Assembly (NCBI RefSeq): GCF_949987535.1
Contig: NC_080074.1
Coordinates: 43,569,641-43,633,640, forward strand
DNA from: Balaenoptera acutorostrata
Lineage: Eukaryota > Chordata > Mammalia > Artiodactyla > Balaenopteridae
Length of the DNA: 64,000 nucleotides
Direction: 5' to 3'
Within the stretch, counting starts at the first letter, position 1. Every line of letters begins with the position of its first letter. Position numbers and translations under genes: made by a program. The notes beneath the pieces were generated by a model that searched no databases, was not told the origin of the DNA, and worked only from the letters and a program-made list of their open reading frames with translations. Positions 21,592-33,339 of this stretch are shown here, piece after piece.

Positions 21592-22620
21592 TCCATTTGT
21601 TCATTCATTCATTCGTTCACTCATTCATTCATACCTGAAGCTATATGGCAGTAGTGAGATGCTAGAAAGCTTAGCAGAACAAAACTTCAGCCCTCGTAGA
21701 GCTTGCATTCTAATATTGGATGTAGAAAAATCAATGTGTATCATATGGAAGAAAGGCTGTAGACAAAAAGAAAGCAGGGTAAGGGGCTAGGAAGCGTGGT
21801 AGTGGGCAGTGGGAAGGAATTGTATTACCTTGGAGCTCAGGGTTGATCTCTTTATAAGGTGACCTGAAAGAAGTGTGGGAATGAGCTACATAGACACTTG
21901 GGGAAGGGCATCTCAGGGAGTGAGAACAGGTGTGCACTTGGTGTAGGCAAGGAGTAATAAGGAAGCCAGGTTTGCTGAATCATAATGACTACGGATGGTG
22001 GTGGTGTAGGAAATGATCAAAGAAAGATGGAGTTGTGGGGCAGATTATGAAGAATCTTGTAGATTCTTGAAAAGAATTCTGCTTTGACTCTGAGATGGGA
22101 AGCCACTTGAGGGCTTTGATCAGAAGAGTGACATAATATGACTTTTAAAAGGACCATTCTGATGAAGGAGTGAGAGAATAACTCTAGAGGGTGGAGGCAG
22201 GAAGCCCAGTTGGGAGGCAATTGCAGTAATCCAACAAGAGGTGATGGCAGCTTGGGCCAGGGTGGAAATGGTGTGGGTGTGAGAAGTGGGGGAGTTTGGA
22301 TTCCTTTGATGGTAGAGTAAAAAGATTAGCTGATGGGTTGGATGACTGGTGGGAAAGAAAGAGAGGAGGCAAAGATGACTATGAAGTTTGGGACTTCCCA
22401 TCATCGAGATAGGGAAATGGTCTGAAGAACAGGATCGGGTTGGTTTTAGGAAACGTAGTCTGACATGACTCTTAGATACCTACGTGGCGGTGCTGAGATG
22501 GCAGTTAGATAGATCAGCGTGGGATTCTGGGGGAGAAGTTAGTGCTGAAAATCTTAATTTGGGAGTTGTCAGCGTATAGGTGGTATTTAAAGGCAAGGGG
22601 CAGTGATGAGAGGAACGACA
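21592..22620 (-). repeat. Long antisense L2-like LINE copy
   Basis: Begins with the reverse of the TGAA tail (TTCATTCATTCATTCGTTCAC) and continues for about 1 kb with wording I associate with antisense L2-type LINE ends: GAGCTTGCATTCTAATATTG, GATGGGAAGCCACTTGAGGG, GGGAGGCAATTGCAGTAATCC, GGGAGTTGTCAGCGTATAGG. No reverse-transcriptase frame survives. The family name is from recall. Confidence 0.6.
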
Positions 22621-23300
22621 GGGCATTTGGCAATAGCAAGGAAGTAGCAGCTTGGTGCAGGACCAAAAACTGCTATGGATTAAGACTTTTGGCAGCAGGT
22701 GGGGGGAACACAGTCAGTAGCTGCTCAAGAAAAATGTTGATGACTGTCAAGGAGAATGGGTGACCTTGCGAAGGGAGGGCAAGCTGGTTGATTTGGGGGA
22801 GTAGGGGGCCAAGGACACAGCTTGGCCAAGGCTCAGGTCCAAAGATCCTTTTTGTTGCAATTGTGATTTTTACCCAAAACACATGCCTGTGTGTCAGGCA
22901 GGTGTGGCTTGGTAAGGTAACAGGTACACCTTCACAGCCCTTGAATTACAGAGCTTCTTGTGTTTTAGATAATTAGCTTCAAGCTTTCTACTTCCTGAAT
23001 GATTATAAGTTCCTTAAGAGAACAATATACCTTGTTCTCATTCTTAATATGCATGGACATAAGACGCTTAGAAGACTTTGTATATGATACGTGTTCAGCA
23101 AACATTTGTTGAATGAATTAATTAGAAAATTACCAAAAGTTTCAGAAATCTCAAAATGCTTGGGTGGAAAGCACTCATCATGAGGGTTAGCTGGACTGGC
23201 TCTCCTGAACAAAGGGCTTGCTCTCTTGGGAAATGCCCTGAGCATGTGCATCTAGAATTGTGAAACTCGGGAATCAATTACTGTGGAGGGTGGCTTCCTA
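22621..23300. other. Unassigned sequence
   Basis: An L2-type end may lie at 23095-23125 (CAGCAAACATTTGTTGAATG). Otherwise nothing recognised. Confidence 0.3.
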
Positions 23301-23309
23301 GGTATGACC

Positions 23310-23600
23310 TTTATGAGACTAAAATTATTGCTTGTTTGGCTGCTTGTTTAAAAGTATTTGTCCCAAGTAAAAGTTTTGCTGTGTTATTGGCAGAATTACT
23401 CAAAAAAATATATGCTTAAGTTGAGATTTCTAAGTAGGCTCTTGTAAAAACAGGCAATTACTTGCTCAAGGCAGTTAATTGCATGCACAGATGGGTGCTT
23501 GTGCTACCAATTACTCATTTGCACTGGTGATTACCATTTGCATTAATTCATGAAATCTAGGGGAATTCTTAGGTACTAAGAAAGGTTTTAGGCATTTAAA
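23310..23600. other. Candidate conserved non-coding element rich in homeodomain/POU words
   Basis: A repeat-free block with ATTTGCAT (23536-23543, the octamer), CATTTGCACTGG just before it, CAGTTAATTGCATGCAC, CCAATTACTC and GCATTAATTCATG. The density of TAAT/ATTA cores and octamer-like sites is unlike its neighbours. Enhancer function is only a guess. Confidence 0.35.
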
Positions 23601-24497
23601 AAACATATTAGTACCATAGGAGGAGACCGGAGGGGCGCAAAAGCTAAATATAAAACCCGATTCCAGTGGCTGTATTTAAAGAACAGTTTTTGAAGCTCAC
23701 CGTTGCTGGAGGTTAGAGGTTTACTTGACTATCTTTCTTAAGTTGTTTCCATTCACTCTGTCAGCTTAAAAAAAAAGGGAAAAGAAAACAGTGTTTCAGC
23801 ATTTCTCATTTTACTTTGTTTTTCCTGTGGCGCTCTGTTAATGGCAGCCTCTGTCAAACTGTTTCTACTTTGATGGCTTCTAGTTTGCCAGAAGAGTTTT
23901 TTTTTTTTTTTTTTTTTTTTCCTTTTCCTAAAATAGACACTCAGTTCTTTGAAATAACTTGAAATCATAGATCTGGGGGAAAAGTGGGTAAAAATCCCAA
24001 ATCCTCCAGGGTTGTGGTGAAATGTCAAGGAGACCTGCTGTTTAAGGTCGTTATCCTGACAACCCAGTGCTATGATAAATGGGCAGAGACTATACACAGA
24101 AAATGAAAGGAGTTCATCTCCTCATCAAAATAAGAGCACTAGCTTTAAGAAATATTTTTTCAAAATAATTATTGAATATTCTGCTGTGAACAGCCTGAAA
24201 TAAATGTTTTGTGAGGAAAAATATCCTACGCTAAGATGTTCTCATGTGATATCAATTTTGAGTACTGAAAAAGGAATTAACTTGTCAAACTCTCTATCCT
24301 GTGGAAGCTACAAAGCAATTTTACTGTGAAGTTTCTCAAGGCACTTTGTGGGATTTGTTGTTTTATTCTGGTAGTTGAATCTATTGGCTGGAACATTCTG
24401 GGGAAAGAAGACAGGGAGTAAAACATTCCAAGGAAGAGCTTAATTAATGGGACAATGGGTTTAAAGCCTAGAGACCCCTGAATGTCCCTTGGGCTTA
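23601..24497. other. Unassigned sequence with a long poly-T
   Basis: Contains a T-run of about 24 bases at 23897-23920 without a recognisable SINE or retrocopy beside it. Otherwise non-repetitive. Confidence 0.3.
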
Positions 24498-24693
24498 AGA
24501 GTACTACTTAGGAGACTCACAGATATAGAGAACAAGCTAGTGGTTACCCATGGGAAGAGGGAAGGGGAGGGGGCAATATAGGGGTAGGGCATTAAGAGGT
24601 ACAAACTATTAGGTATAAAATAAGCTACAAGGATGTATTGTACAACATGGGGAATATAGCCAATTTTTTATAATAACTATAAATGGAGTATTG

Positions 24694-24876
24694 GTTTTTA
24701 AAAAATATTTATTTATTTATTATTTATTTATTTTGGCCATGCTGGGTCTTAGTTGCGGCATGCAGACTTCTTAGTTGTGGCATGCATGCGGGATCTAGTT
24801 CCCCGACCAGGGCTCAAACCTGGGCCCCCTGCACTGGGAGCACAGAGTCTTACCCACTGGACCACCAGGGAAGTCC
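24694..24876 (-). mobile_element. tRNA-type SINE, reverse orientation, inserted at an L1/LTR junction
   Basis: AT-rich tail, then TGGGTCTTAGTTGCGGCATG, CCGACCAGGGCTCAAACC and the end GGACCACCAGGGAAGTCC. CTATAAATGGAGTATTG at 24677-24693 and 24877-24893 is a perfect 17-bp duplication. Its last two bases (TG) are the first two of the neighbouring LTR, so the SINE came after the LTR. Confidence 0.93.
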
Positions 24877-24891
24877 CTATAAATGGAGTAT

Positions 24892-25369
24892 TGTTACTGA
24901 ACACAAGTTCGTGTGCCCAATGCACAATGAGGCCAAACAAACCAAAACGTTGGGGTTTGGAGCCAAGAGAGGTTTATTGCAGGGCCATGCAAGGAGAATG
25001 GGTAGGTCGTGCTCACCACTAACCCCGAACTCCCCGAAGGGTCTAAGCAAAGCATTTTTAAAGGCCAGTTGAGGGAGCATCGCCCCAGGGTATGTGATCA
25101 GCTCGTGCGCAATTCTCTGATTGGTTGATGTTGAAGTAATAGGGCAGTTAACACTGTCAATCCTTAGGCACCAGAAGGTTCCAGGGGCTACGTGCTCATG
25201 ATCATCAAGTAGTTAATTTCTTCCATTTGGTGGTGGCTTTTAGCACCCGAAAAACTCAGAAAATATGCATGAGTACTGTTACCTGGGTACTTCAGAGAGG
25301 AGCTATAGCAGAGGATATGGGGGAGGAGGTCTGTCCCAGGAAGGCCCCATAGGGTCCTGCCTGGTTACA
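24892..25369 (-). mobile_element. Solo LTR of an ERV1-like endogenous retrovirus
   Basis: 478 bp with TG...CA ends on the minus strand, inserted in the L1 tail. GTAT stands at 24888-24891 and 25370-25373, a 4-bp duplication typical of class I (ERV1) integrations. On the minus strand an AATAAA lies about 110 bp before the end, fitting an LTR polyadenylation signal. No gag, pol or env sequence is present, so internal DNA was probably lost by LTR-LTR recombination. Family not named. Confidence 0.8.
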
Positions 25370-25639
25370 GTATAACTTTTAAAAAGTGTGAATCACTGTA
25401 TTGTACACTTGTAACTTATATACTATCGTACATCAACTATGCTTCAATAAAGTAAAAAAAAAAAAACAAACAAAAAAAAGAGTACCACTTAGGGATGTGG
25501 GGTTGAAGAGTGAGGGTAGTCAGCCCAAAACCCTCTGAGAGATCTAGCGTAATCCTTGATTTGTAGGATTTCCAGTGATGCTTGGGTTTGTTCTTGGAGT
25601 CTCTTGTTGTAGTCCATTCTCATGCATACTCCTCCTGAA

Positions 25640-26070
25640 CTGAGGGGATCTAAGTTAGGATAGGTGAAATAATGCTACAGTAACAAACAATCCCCAAATC
25701 TCAGCAGCCCAAAACAACAAAGGTTTACTTCTCTCTTGTGCTGTATGTTCATTGTGTCTCCACACCTGGGGTGGAGGGCTTGTTCATCAGTGTCGCTCTG
25801 AAACCTAGATAGATGAAGCAGTCTCCATCACTGATGCTTCTGACCACTGTGTCAGAGGAACAAGAGAGGTCTTAAAGGTCTTGAATCACCAGTTAAATGC
25901 TCTTTCTTGGAAGTGACTCATTTTCCTCTGTTCACAAGTTATTGACCATAACTAGTCACATGGCCTCACACACAATAAGGGAGCCAGACAGGCAATTCTA
26001 TCTTGTGTCTGGGCAATAGGATGAACCGGAAATATTTGGCAAACAGTACTAATGACTATCCAAAGTGACT
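25640..26070 (+). repeat. Ancient LTR/MER-like repeat
   Basis: AATGCTACAGTAACAAACAATCC, CAGCAGCCCAAAACAACAAAGG, ACTAGTCACATGGCCTCACAC and AATATTTGGCAAACAGTACTAATG follow the order of a widespread old mammalian repeat. I cannot name it securely, and the ends are approximate. Confidence 0.45.
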
Positions 26071-28118
26071 TTAGATTTAAGTGGACCCCATAGGATGTGC
26101 TCTAATTGGTTCCAGGAGCCGCAGAACTGTCATCTGTAGCTAGACTGGTGCCCAGGTACTACCTTCTTTTTAGATAACTTTTCTTTCGCCACATACTGTC
26201 CTGGTAGGACAACTGTACTATGGTACTTAATGTTATTTGGTGCACTTTTTTTTTTTTTTTAAACTCCCATGAGGATGATAGGTTTTACATAGCTAGAGGA
26301 CCACTTTTTAGGAATTTCTGAGACATTTGAGAAGAAATCCATTGTATTACTCGTGGTTGTATATAAGATTATCAGAACTCTAAAGCACTGAATTAAAGCA
26401 TTCAAAATTATCTGAACTCGAGTACCTGCACTATTTCTTTTTGGCAGGAGGCATCTTTTCCCATTCTATTCTAGTTTTGAGGCATTTGGGCTTTTTGTTT
26501 TGGGAAATATCAACAGATCAAGAATTGTGCTGAATCTGAAAACTCAGAGGAGAATTGAATTGTGAATTTGTTAGCCAAACCAGCTCACAAAATAGAAAAA
26601 TTAAGGGGAAAATAGATGAGAGGAAAAAGGATAGATTAATATTCATCCTTTATAGCTTCTTGATTTTTAAAAAACTGCATTCTAGCCTTGGCAACAATGT
26701 TTATTAACCAAGGTAGATGAATAATGGTATAAATGATTTGTGCTAATTCTAATCTTGATCTCTGGTTCCTTCTCAAAGAGGACCTAGTGATAATACCAAC
26801 AGGTATGTCTAAGTTAGTATGGTCCTTTTTATTCTTTGTGGTCTGGTCTAAGAGATTCTCTTCTTGCTTTAGGATCTTTGTTGCTACATCTTAGTCTTTG
26901 CTCAGGTATTTCTCAGAGTGCATTTTGAATACTGGGTTTCCATCAATTAACTTCCACCTTTGCTCTCTTTCAAGGTGAATTGCAAATTCTGTCTGTGGAT
27001 ATGCAACGCTGTAGTTCTCTAGTTTCCCACTCTGAGCTCTGTTCCCTTTCTAGCTCAGCTGCTGCTTGCTCTTTGGAATTCATATTCTATGTTCTCGGGG
27101 ATCAGTGTTCTTTCCTATGCCTGTAGTAATGGGTGGTAAGTATTTAGATACTTTTTCCTGGGAGGAGTCACTTTCCACCCGGAATAAGTGCTGAAATCTG
27201 GTTACTTATTTTCATAAAGCCATGATACTTTCCTGTTTGGTTCTACAGGGAAGGCTTAAATATTCCCCTGGAGACAGTGGTTTTAGATGAGATCGTTTAA
27301 TTGCTTATTGACTTGTTTGTGTTACAGTAGCGTTATCAAATTCGTTGTCCATTTTCATGTCTGCCTCTGCTACTTCATAGCTGTACCACATTGAAAGAAT
27401 TATCAAGATTTCCCGTTTTCAAAATCAGTAAAATCACTTAATCTCTCAAATTGAAAATGGAACTTGTCAACTTTGCTTTGCTAATAAGTAACCCATGTGG
27501 CATAGTGCATGAATGAATGCTTAGTAAATTCATGTTTTTGATGGTAGAGGTGATTATACTGACGAAAAGCATCATGCATGAACCAGTTTCCCATTTTGTA
27601 CAGTGGTCTGCTTTCGTGAACACATGCATTGCAGGAAATCGAGGCTGTGTATTGTCAGAGAGAAAAGTCGCAGAATCATGGAAAGTGAGAACTGGGAAAG
27701 ACAGATTTTGTTTTCAAACTTATAAAGCTGTGAAACCCTTTCTCTAAGGAAAATCTGATGTGGAAATCCAATATATAAACAGATAAGAACTGACTTGTGG
27801 CTAAAGTGTGGTGGTGGGAATGGGGTCCTAGAGACGCATGTATTCTCCAATCTCTACACCCCAAACTTTCATGGTGCACAATTTGAAAACCACTGATGCT
27901 TAATCCCCTTTCTGCAGACAGAAAACCTGAGCCCAGAGAAGGTCTGTGACTTCCCCAGAACTGCAGCAAAGCCAAACCACATCGAGGTCTTCTCACTTGC
28001 CTACTTTTGCCCTTTTCCATTAAAATGTGGTCTCTTTGCAGTCAGAGAGTGTTTTTATAAACAAGAAGGGAACGGATGCTTTGTGTTATTACTATTGCTA
28101 CTGAAAGAAAAATGTGTG
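26071..28118. other. Mostly single-copy sequence with no supported gene
   Basis: A poly-T lies at 26248-26262. Weak MIR-like wording occurs at 27895-27970 (AACCTGAGCCCAGAGAAGG). Nothing else recognised. Confidence 0.35.
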
Positions 28119-28134
28119 AAAAAAAAATCTTTGG

Positions 28135-28458
28135 GGCTTCCCTGGTGGCGCAGTGGTTGAGAATCTGCCTGCTAATGCAGGGGACACGGGTTCGAGCCCT
28201 GGTCTGGGAAGATCCCACATGCCACGGAGCAGCTGGGCCCGTGAGCCACAACTACTGAGCCTGCGCGTCTGGAGCCTGTGCCCCGCAACGGGAGGGGCCG
28301 CGACAGTGAAAGGCCCGCGCATCGCGATGAAGAGCGGTCCCCGCACCGCGATGAAGAGTGGCCCCCACTTGCCGTAACCAGAGAAAGCCCTCGCACGAAC
28401 CGAAGACCCAACACAGCCAAAATAAATAAATAAATAAATAAATAAATAAAGTAGCTAT
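28135..28458 (+). mobile_element. CHR-2 SINE, central-deletion form with a 24-bp internal duplication
   Basis: GGCTTCCCTGGTGGCGCAGTG head, intact B box GGTTCGAGCCC, AAATAAAT tail. It lacks the extra CCACAACTACTGAAGCC block of the longer copies. CGCGATGAAGAGCGG and CGCGATGAAGAGTGG occur in tandem (about 28322 and 28346), a 24-bp duplication that marks a subfamily. AAAAAAAATCTTTGG is duplicated at 28120-28134 and 28459-28473. Confidence 0.95.
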
Positions 28459-28473
28459 AAAAAAAATCTTTGG

Positions 28474-30129
28474 AGATTGTTAAATTAAGATTTTGTACCG
28501 AGAAGTCATGAAAGAAAAGAAAGTGGGCTTCCTCCAAGTCCCTGGAAAAGCAAAGAGAGAGAGAGCTTTCTGTGCAATCAGCCTCAACCCTCTCGCTCTC
28601 CCCTCATCCACGGGTATGTCTTTCTTCTGACTGTGTGTGACCCAGTGTGAAATTGAATGAGAATTTGTCCGAACAAGTCAGTGGAACTTTCCTGCTCAGA
28701 AAGGGCTTGTCTCAGTTCTTGGGGGGAAAAGGAAAAAGGAAAATTTAAAAATACAAAGGAAACCCGCCCCTCCAACCGTTGCCATACTTGAAACACGAAA
28801 CCCTAGTCTGTTAATACATTTTAATAATTCCCAGACTAGAGAAAATTATGTGTATTCCGATTTAAACAGAAATCAATAGTTGTCTGCTGTGATTGAACGA
28901 TACACTAGAGAACTGTACTTATATTCATGGCAGGCACCAAGGACAAATCCTCTGGGTTTTGAGTAGGTGTGAGACAGGAAGAAATTACCAGCCCAGTCAT
29001 AGAAGATTAAAAAAAAGAGTACTCACAAAGCTTTTCTTTCAGAGCAGTGAGTTTAATTACATGTTCTTCATCTAACAAATAACAGTTCTCTGACCCTTGC
29101 TAAAATCATTGCATTTAAAAAATATGTGTCTGGAGAAAACAATGCTGTAAAACAGTTTTATCCACATCTCTCTGGGTTTTCAGTTGTTTTACCTGCTCCT
29201 GGTTGGGAGTGAATTTTTTTCTGCTGCTTAAAATTGATAAAATATGGGCACTAGTTTTAAAATTGTCATTGTTTCCCCTTCCTTCTATTAATGATAATTT
29301 AAAGAAGAACAATAAAATCTGTGATTCTGACATTGCAAATTAGGCTGTTCCCCTAAAGTGTTAAATTTCACATCACAGTTTCCTGGGGATGTTTTGAGGC
29401 CACTAATTTATGATTGGACTGGGAACCTTTCCCTTTCTCTGTCATATGATAGAAAAATTGATTGCTCTGCTTTCATCCAAAAACCAGCGGAGTCAGGCAC
29501 ACAGTAAGTTGATTCTACGAATACAAAGGTGGATTAGATACAGTCCCAGCTTTTGAGGGGCTCAGTCTACTGACTGATTTTGGTAACAATTAACCCCTCA
29601 CTTCTTAGCTCAGACTGTGTTCCTTATACACAAATAGGCCACCTCACTCCCTTCTCTGGCAGCCACGGAATTCTCTTTTCCTCCCTTGCTGTTGCTGAGA
29701 ATTTCTCTACCACTCTTGGTGTTCTCCACTCCTCCCATTACAGACGCCAAGGATCCTGCCAATGGATAGTGAACCTCATGGCGGGGGTTGGAGGGGGTGG
29801 AAGGCTGGGTTCCCCACTTGCTCTGCCCAGCAAGTCAAGAGATGGAAGAAACATGTTCATGTAGATGATGAGTTTTAAGATGAGAGTGTCAAGTACACTA
29901 GTGCCAAGTTTTCTGACCTGCACATGAAGACCACAAAGACTGTTTTCTATGGGGAAGGAATTTAACAGAAGATTAACGGAGGCAGAAGTTTTTTCTAATT
30001 TGCTCTTTTCAGAGTTGGGTTTAGTTTTTACAAGTCTGTTAGGCAGAGGCTGAAACCCAGCTGAGTGTGGTTAGAAGCTGTTTTGTTTGGCTCACAGCAT
30101 ATGGTGGTAGTTGTTTTTAATTTGAGTTA
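28474..30129. other. Single-copy sequence with no supported gene
   Basis: No repeat family recognised. Short open frames lack coding support. Confidence 0.3.
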
Positions 30130-30141
30130 GGGGCCAGCTTT

Positions 30142-30279
30142 CTTTTATTTTTTATTTGAGTGTAATTGCTTTACAATGTTGTGTTAGTGTCTGCTAACAT
30201 AGTACAATGTTGTGCAGTGAAGTGAATCAGCTATATGTATACATATATCCCCTCCCTCTTGGACCTCCCTCCCCTGCAA
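30142..30279 (-). mobile_element. 5'-truncated L1, 3' UTR only
   Basis: 138 bp of older artiodactyl L1 tail (GTGTAATTGCTTTACAATG, GTGAATCAGCTATATGTATAC). Flanked by a perfect 12-bp duplication GGGGCCAGCTTT at 30130-30141 and 30280-30291. Confidence 0.92.
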
Positions 30280-30528
30280 GGGGCCAGCTTTTTACATTTG
30301 AGGGATTTCTCATGAAATCTGAACTCTGGCTTTTCTTGAAAATCAGAAGATCTGGTAATCTGGCATGGCAAAAGTCAGCTGATAGCAGCTGCCTGAGGGA
30401 AGGACAACTTTTTCATTGTGCCGCCAGGGCCCTTTTGATTTTCATTACCTTTATGACACCTGAAGACTTTTCAGATTCGTCCTTTGTGGGTTAGGGGTAG
30501 TTTTATTTTAGTCAATAATCAATGGGGA

Positions 30529-30774
30529 GACTTCCCTGGTGGTCCAGTGGTTAAGACTTCGCCTTCCAATGCAGGGGGTGTGGGTTCGACCCCTGGTTGG
30601 GGAGCTAAGATCCCACATGCCTCGCGGCCAAAAAACCAAAACATAAAACAGAAGCAATATTGTAACAAATTCAATAAAGACTTTAAAAATGGTTCACATT
30701 AAAAAAAATCTTTAAAAATAAAAAAAAAAATTTCCTAAAAATCTCAGATGTTACCGTTTAAACAAACAAACAAA
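30529..30774 (+). mobile_element. CHR-1 type SINE with long 3' tail
   Basis: GACTTCCCTGGTGGTCCAGTG head, B box GGTTCGACCCC, then a distinct 3' part (CAATATTGTAACAAATTCAA, GACTTTAAAAATGG) and A-rich end. Flanks AATCAATGGGGA (30517-30528) and AATCAGTGGGGA (30775-30786) form a 12-bp duplication with one mismatch. Confidence 0.9.
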
Positions 30775-31104
30775 AATCAGTGGGGAAATTTCGTTGCTCC
30801 TGGAACTGATCTTCTCTGGGAAGATCTCACTGGCATGTATGGTTCTCCTTGGGTGCTCATATTTTTTCATAAAGCTGCTGTGGTTTGTTCTACCTAACAG
30901 AGACTCAGAGCCATTGAGAAGGACCACATATAAGCCAAAGTGCACCCTGTCTTCCCACCCAGCTACCCTTGGCCACAGCTGCTCTTCTATTCTCATGGTC
31001 TGAAATGTCCACTAGAAAAAGAATACTGTGCCTGGCAAGATGAGAGTTTAAAAGCAGAAGAATCATCCCTGGTGTTATAATAAAGATAGCTAAAAGTTTT
31101 TTCA

Positions 31105-32340
31105 TATTTTTTTAGACAACTAATATTTATTGAGCCCCCCTCACTCCGTGTCTGACCCTGAAGATAGAGTAGTGAGAATACAAGGGATAAAAATATCTGC
31201 CCCCTCCAACCCTCTGAGTTTTATATTCTAGAGAGGGAATCAGATGATGAACAGCATTATGTTAGATTACATAATTATAGCAAGGGATTGTGTATAGTGT
31301 TGAAGAGGGTAGGAGAGTAAGGCAGGGAGGGGGAAAGGATGGATTGGGTGTGGGGAGTTGCAATTTTAGATAAAGTTATCAGGGAAGGCCACACTCAGAA
31401 AGTAATGTTGGGGTAAGACCGGAAGACGGTGCGGGAAGGTGCCAGGCAGGTATCCGGGGGAGGAGGATGCAGGTAGCATTCGAAGGGCAAAGTCCTGAAG
31501 AAGGAGCAGGTCCAGTGGTTGGAGGACTAGAAAGTTCAGGAAGGTCCTCGTGCTCATTGTCTGGATTGAGCTTTTGCTCTGCGTAGTTGGGCAGCCGTGG
31601 TGGGAGGAGGGCTGTAGTTAAGTAGAGGAAAACATCTTCTAACTTGTTTAATGGGGTCACTCTGGCTGCTGTGCTGGATGGAGACTGAAGGGGCAAAGGT
31701 GGGGGAAGAGAAACCAGTTAGGAGGCTGCTGTAGTGATTCAGGTGAAGGATGAGAGCAAGGAGGACCAGGGTAGGGGTGTATTGGGGGATTTTTTTTTTT
31801 TAATTTTATTTATTTATTTATTTATTTTTGCTGTGTTGGGTCTTCGTTTCTGTGCGAGGGCTTTCTCTAGTTGCGGCGAGCGGGAACCACTCTTCATCCC
31901 GGTGCGCGGGCCTCTCACTATCGCGGCCTCTCTTGTTGCGGAGCACAGGCTCCAGACGCGCAGGCTCAGTAGCTGTGGCTCACGGGTCTAGTTGCTCCGC
32001 GGCATGTGGGATCTTCCCAGACCAGGGCTCGAACCCGTGTCCCCTGCATTGGCAGGCAGATTCTCAACCACTGCGCCACCAGGGAAGCCCCGGGGAATAT
32101 ATTTTGAGAGTCGTGCTGACAAAATTTGTTGGCAGATTGAATGTGAAGTATGAGAAGAAGAAGGAAGCCAAGGATGACCTCAAGGTTTTGACCCAAGCAA
32201 TTAAAAAAATGGAGTTGCCATTTACTGAGTTGGGGAAGCCTGCAGGAAGAGCAGGGTGGGGAGGGGTGAATAGTAGTAGTATTTTGGGGATATGTGAAAT
32301 TTTCGATGTATATTAGACATCCGAGTGGTTGTGGAGAAGG
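31105..32340 (-). repeat. Antisense L2-like LINE copy split by a SINE
   Basis: Left part 31105-31787: CAACTAATATTTATTGAGCC, TAGATAAAGTTATCAGGGAAGG, GTCACTCTGGCTGCTGTGC, CAGTTAGGAGGCTGCTGTAG. Right part 32092-32340: AGGATGACCTCAAGGTTTTG, ATGGAGTTGCCATTTACTGAG, TATTAGACATCCGAGTGG. The two halves are colinear in the same family, so the SINE at 31791-32091 landed inside it. Confidence 0.65.
31791..32091 (-). mobile_element. CHR-2 SINE, central-deletion form, reverse orientation
   Basis: Poly-T/ATTT tail, GGGTCTTCGTTTCTGTGCG, the B box in reverse (GGGCTCGAACCC) and CCACCAGGGAAGCCCC at the right end. It interrupts the L2-like copy. The long open frame across it (31828-32316) is an artefact of the SINE's antisense reading. 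Confidence 0.95.
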
Positions 32341-32735
32341 CAGTAAATCATGGCAATCTCTACTATGCTACAACTTCAAGTCTTTGCCTATACAAATGTG
32401 CTATAGAAAGTCTAAATAATAATCAAGTGTAACCTTATTCTCATGCAATTAAGGAAAGATGTGGTAAAAGAAAAAAGATCTTTTCAACATCCAGTTGCCT
32501 TGAAAGGAGGCCTATTTTAATAACCTTCAATTTAACATTAGATTCTTCTATTATTAATGCAAATTTTAAAAATTATCATAAAAACTAAATAGTCATTAGA
32601 AATCACCTTGGGCTGAGAGCTGGGAGAATAAGTTTTTACTTCAATAGACCTAAAATAAATATTTAATACTGATAATAGAGACACATAGGAAGTCAGTGGG
32701 AAATATGCATGACTCACAAGGAAGGCATCAAAGGC

Positions 32736-33069
32736 TTTTTTTTTTTATAGATGCACACACACTGTTATTTATTTTTATTATTATTATTTTTATTATTTAT
32801 TATTTTTGGCTGTGTTGGGTCTTCGTTTCCGTGCGAGGGCTTTCTCTAGTTGTGGCAAGCGGGGCCACTCTTCATCGCGGTGCGCGGGCCTCTCACTATC
32901 GCGGCCTCTCTTGTTGCGGAGCACAGGCTCCAGACGCGCAGGCTCAGTAATTGTGGCTCACGGGCCTAGCTGCTCCGCGGCATGTGGGATCTTCCCAGAC
33001 CAGGGCTCGAACCCATGTCCCCTGCATCGGCAGGCAGATTCTCAACCACTGCGCCATCAGGGAAGCCCC
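32736..33069 (-). mobile_element. CHR-2 SINE, central-deletion form, reverse orientation
   Basis: ATT-rich tail, then GGCTGTGTTGGGTCTTCG, GGGCTCGAACCC, ending CCATCAGGGAAGCCCCC. The duplication is unclear (CAAAGGC at 32729-32735 against CAAGGCA from 33071), so the ends are approximate. Confidence 0.92.
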
Positions 33070-33339
33070 CCAAGGCAAAGATTCTTATTGGCTAAGCTTG
33101 CACCACATCTCCACTCCTTGGACCAACCACTAGGGCCATGGATTATTATTTAAATTTTGGATCTAGGTAATGCGGCTGGAGGGCAGCAAACCATGATTAC
33201 AGATACTGTAGACTCACACAGAATGGGTAGTGGGAGAGGAGCCATTCCCAAAGGAAAGAGGGGTGAGGTGAAGATAGTATTAAGGGAAGGGATGCTGAGA
33301 GGGCTACAGTAATAGATGTTAGCTAATAAGTGACCGTAG

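Larger units (their letters stand above)
24513..25478 (+). mobile_element. 5'-truncated L1 (3' UTR), interrupted by a solo LTR and a SINE
   Basis: The L1 3' UTR wording starts GACTCACAGATATAGAGAAC and resumes after the inserts as TGTGAATCACTGTATTGTAC, ATCAACTATGCTTCAATAAAG, then poly-A. AGAGTACTACTTAGG (24498-24512) and AGAGTACCACTTAGG (25479-25493) flank the whole unit, a 15-bp duplication with one mismatch. Its 3' UTR differs from the 14.2/30.1/40.9/60.4-kb L1 group and from the full-length L1. Confidence 0.88.

Noticed and set aside
23897..23920. Long poly-T considered as the tail of a reverse SINE or retrocopy
   Set aside because: No SINE body, AATAAA placement or duplication could be found next to it.
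28135..28230. tRNA-like A and B boxes
   Set aside because: They belong to the tRNA-derived head of a CHR-2 SINE. No cloverleaf with an acceptor stem is present.
31828..32316. 162-codon plus-strand ORF
   Set aside because: Runs through a reverse CHR-2 SINE into an L2-like repeat, so it is not a gene.
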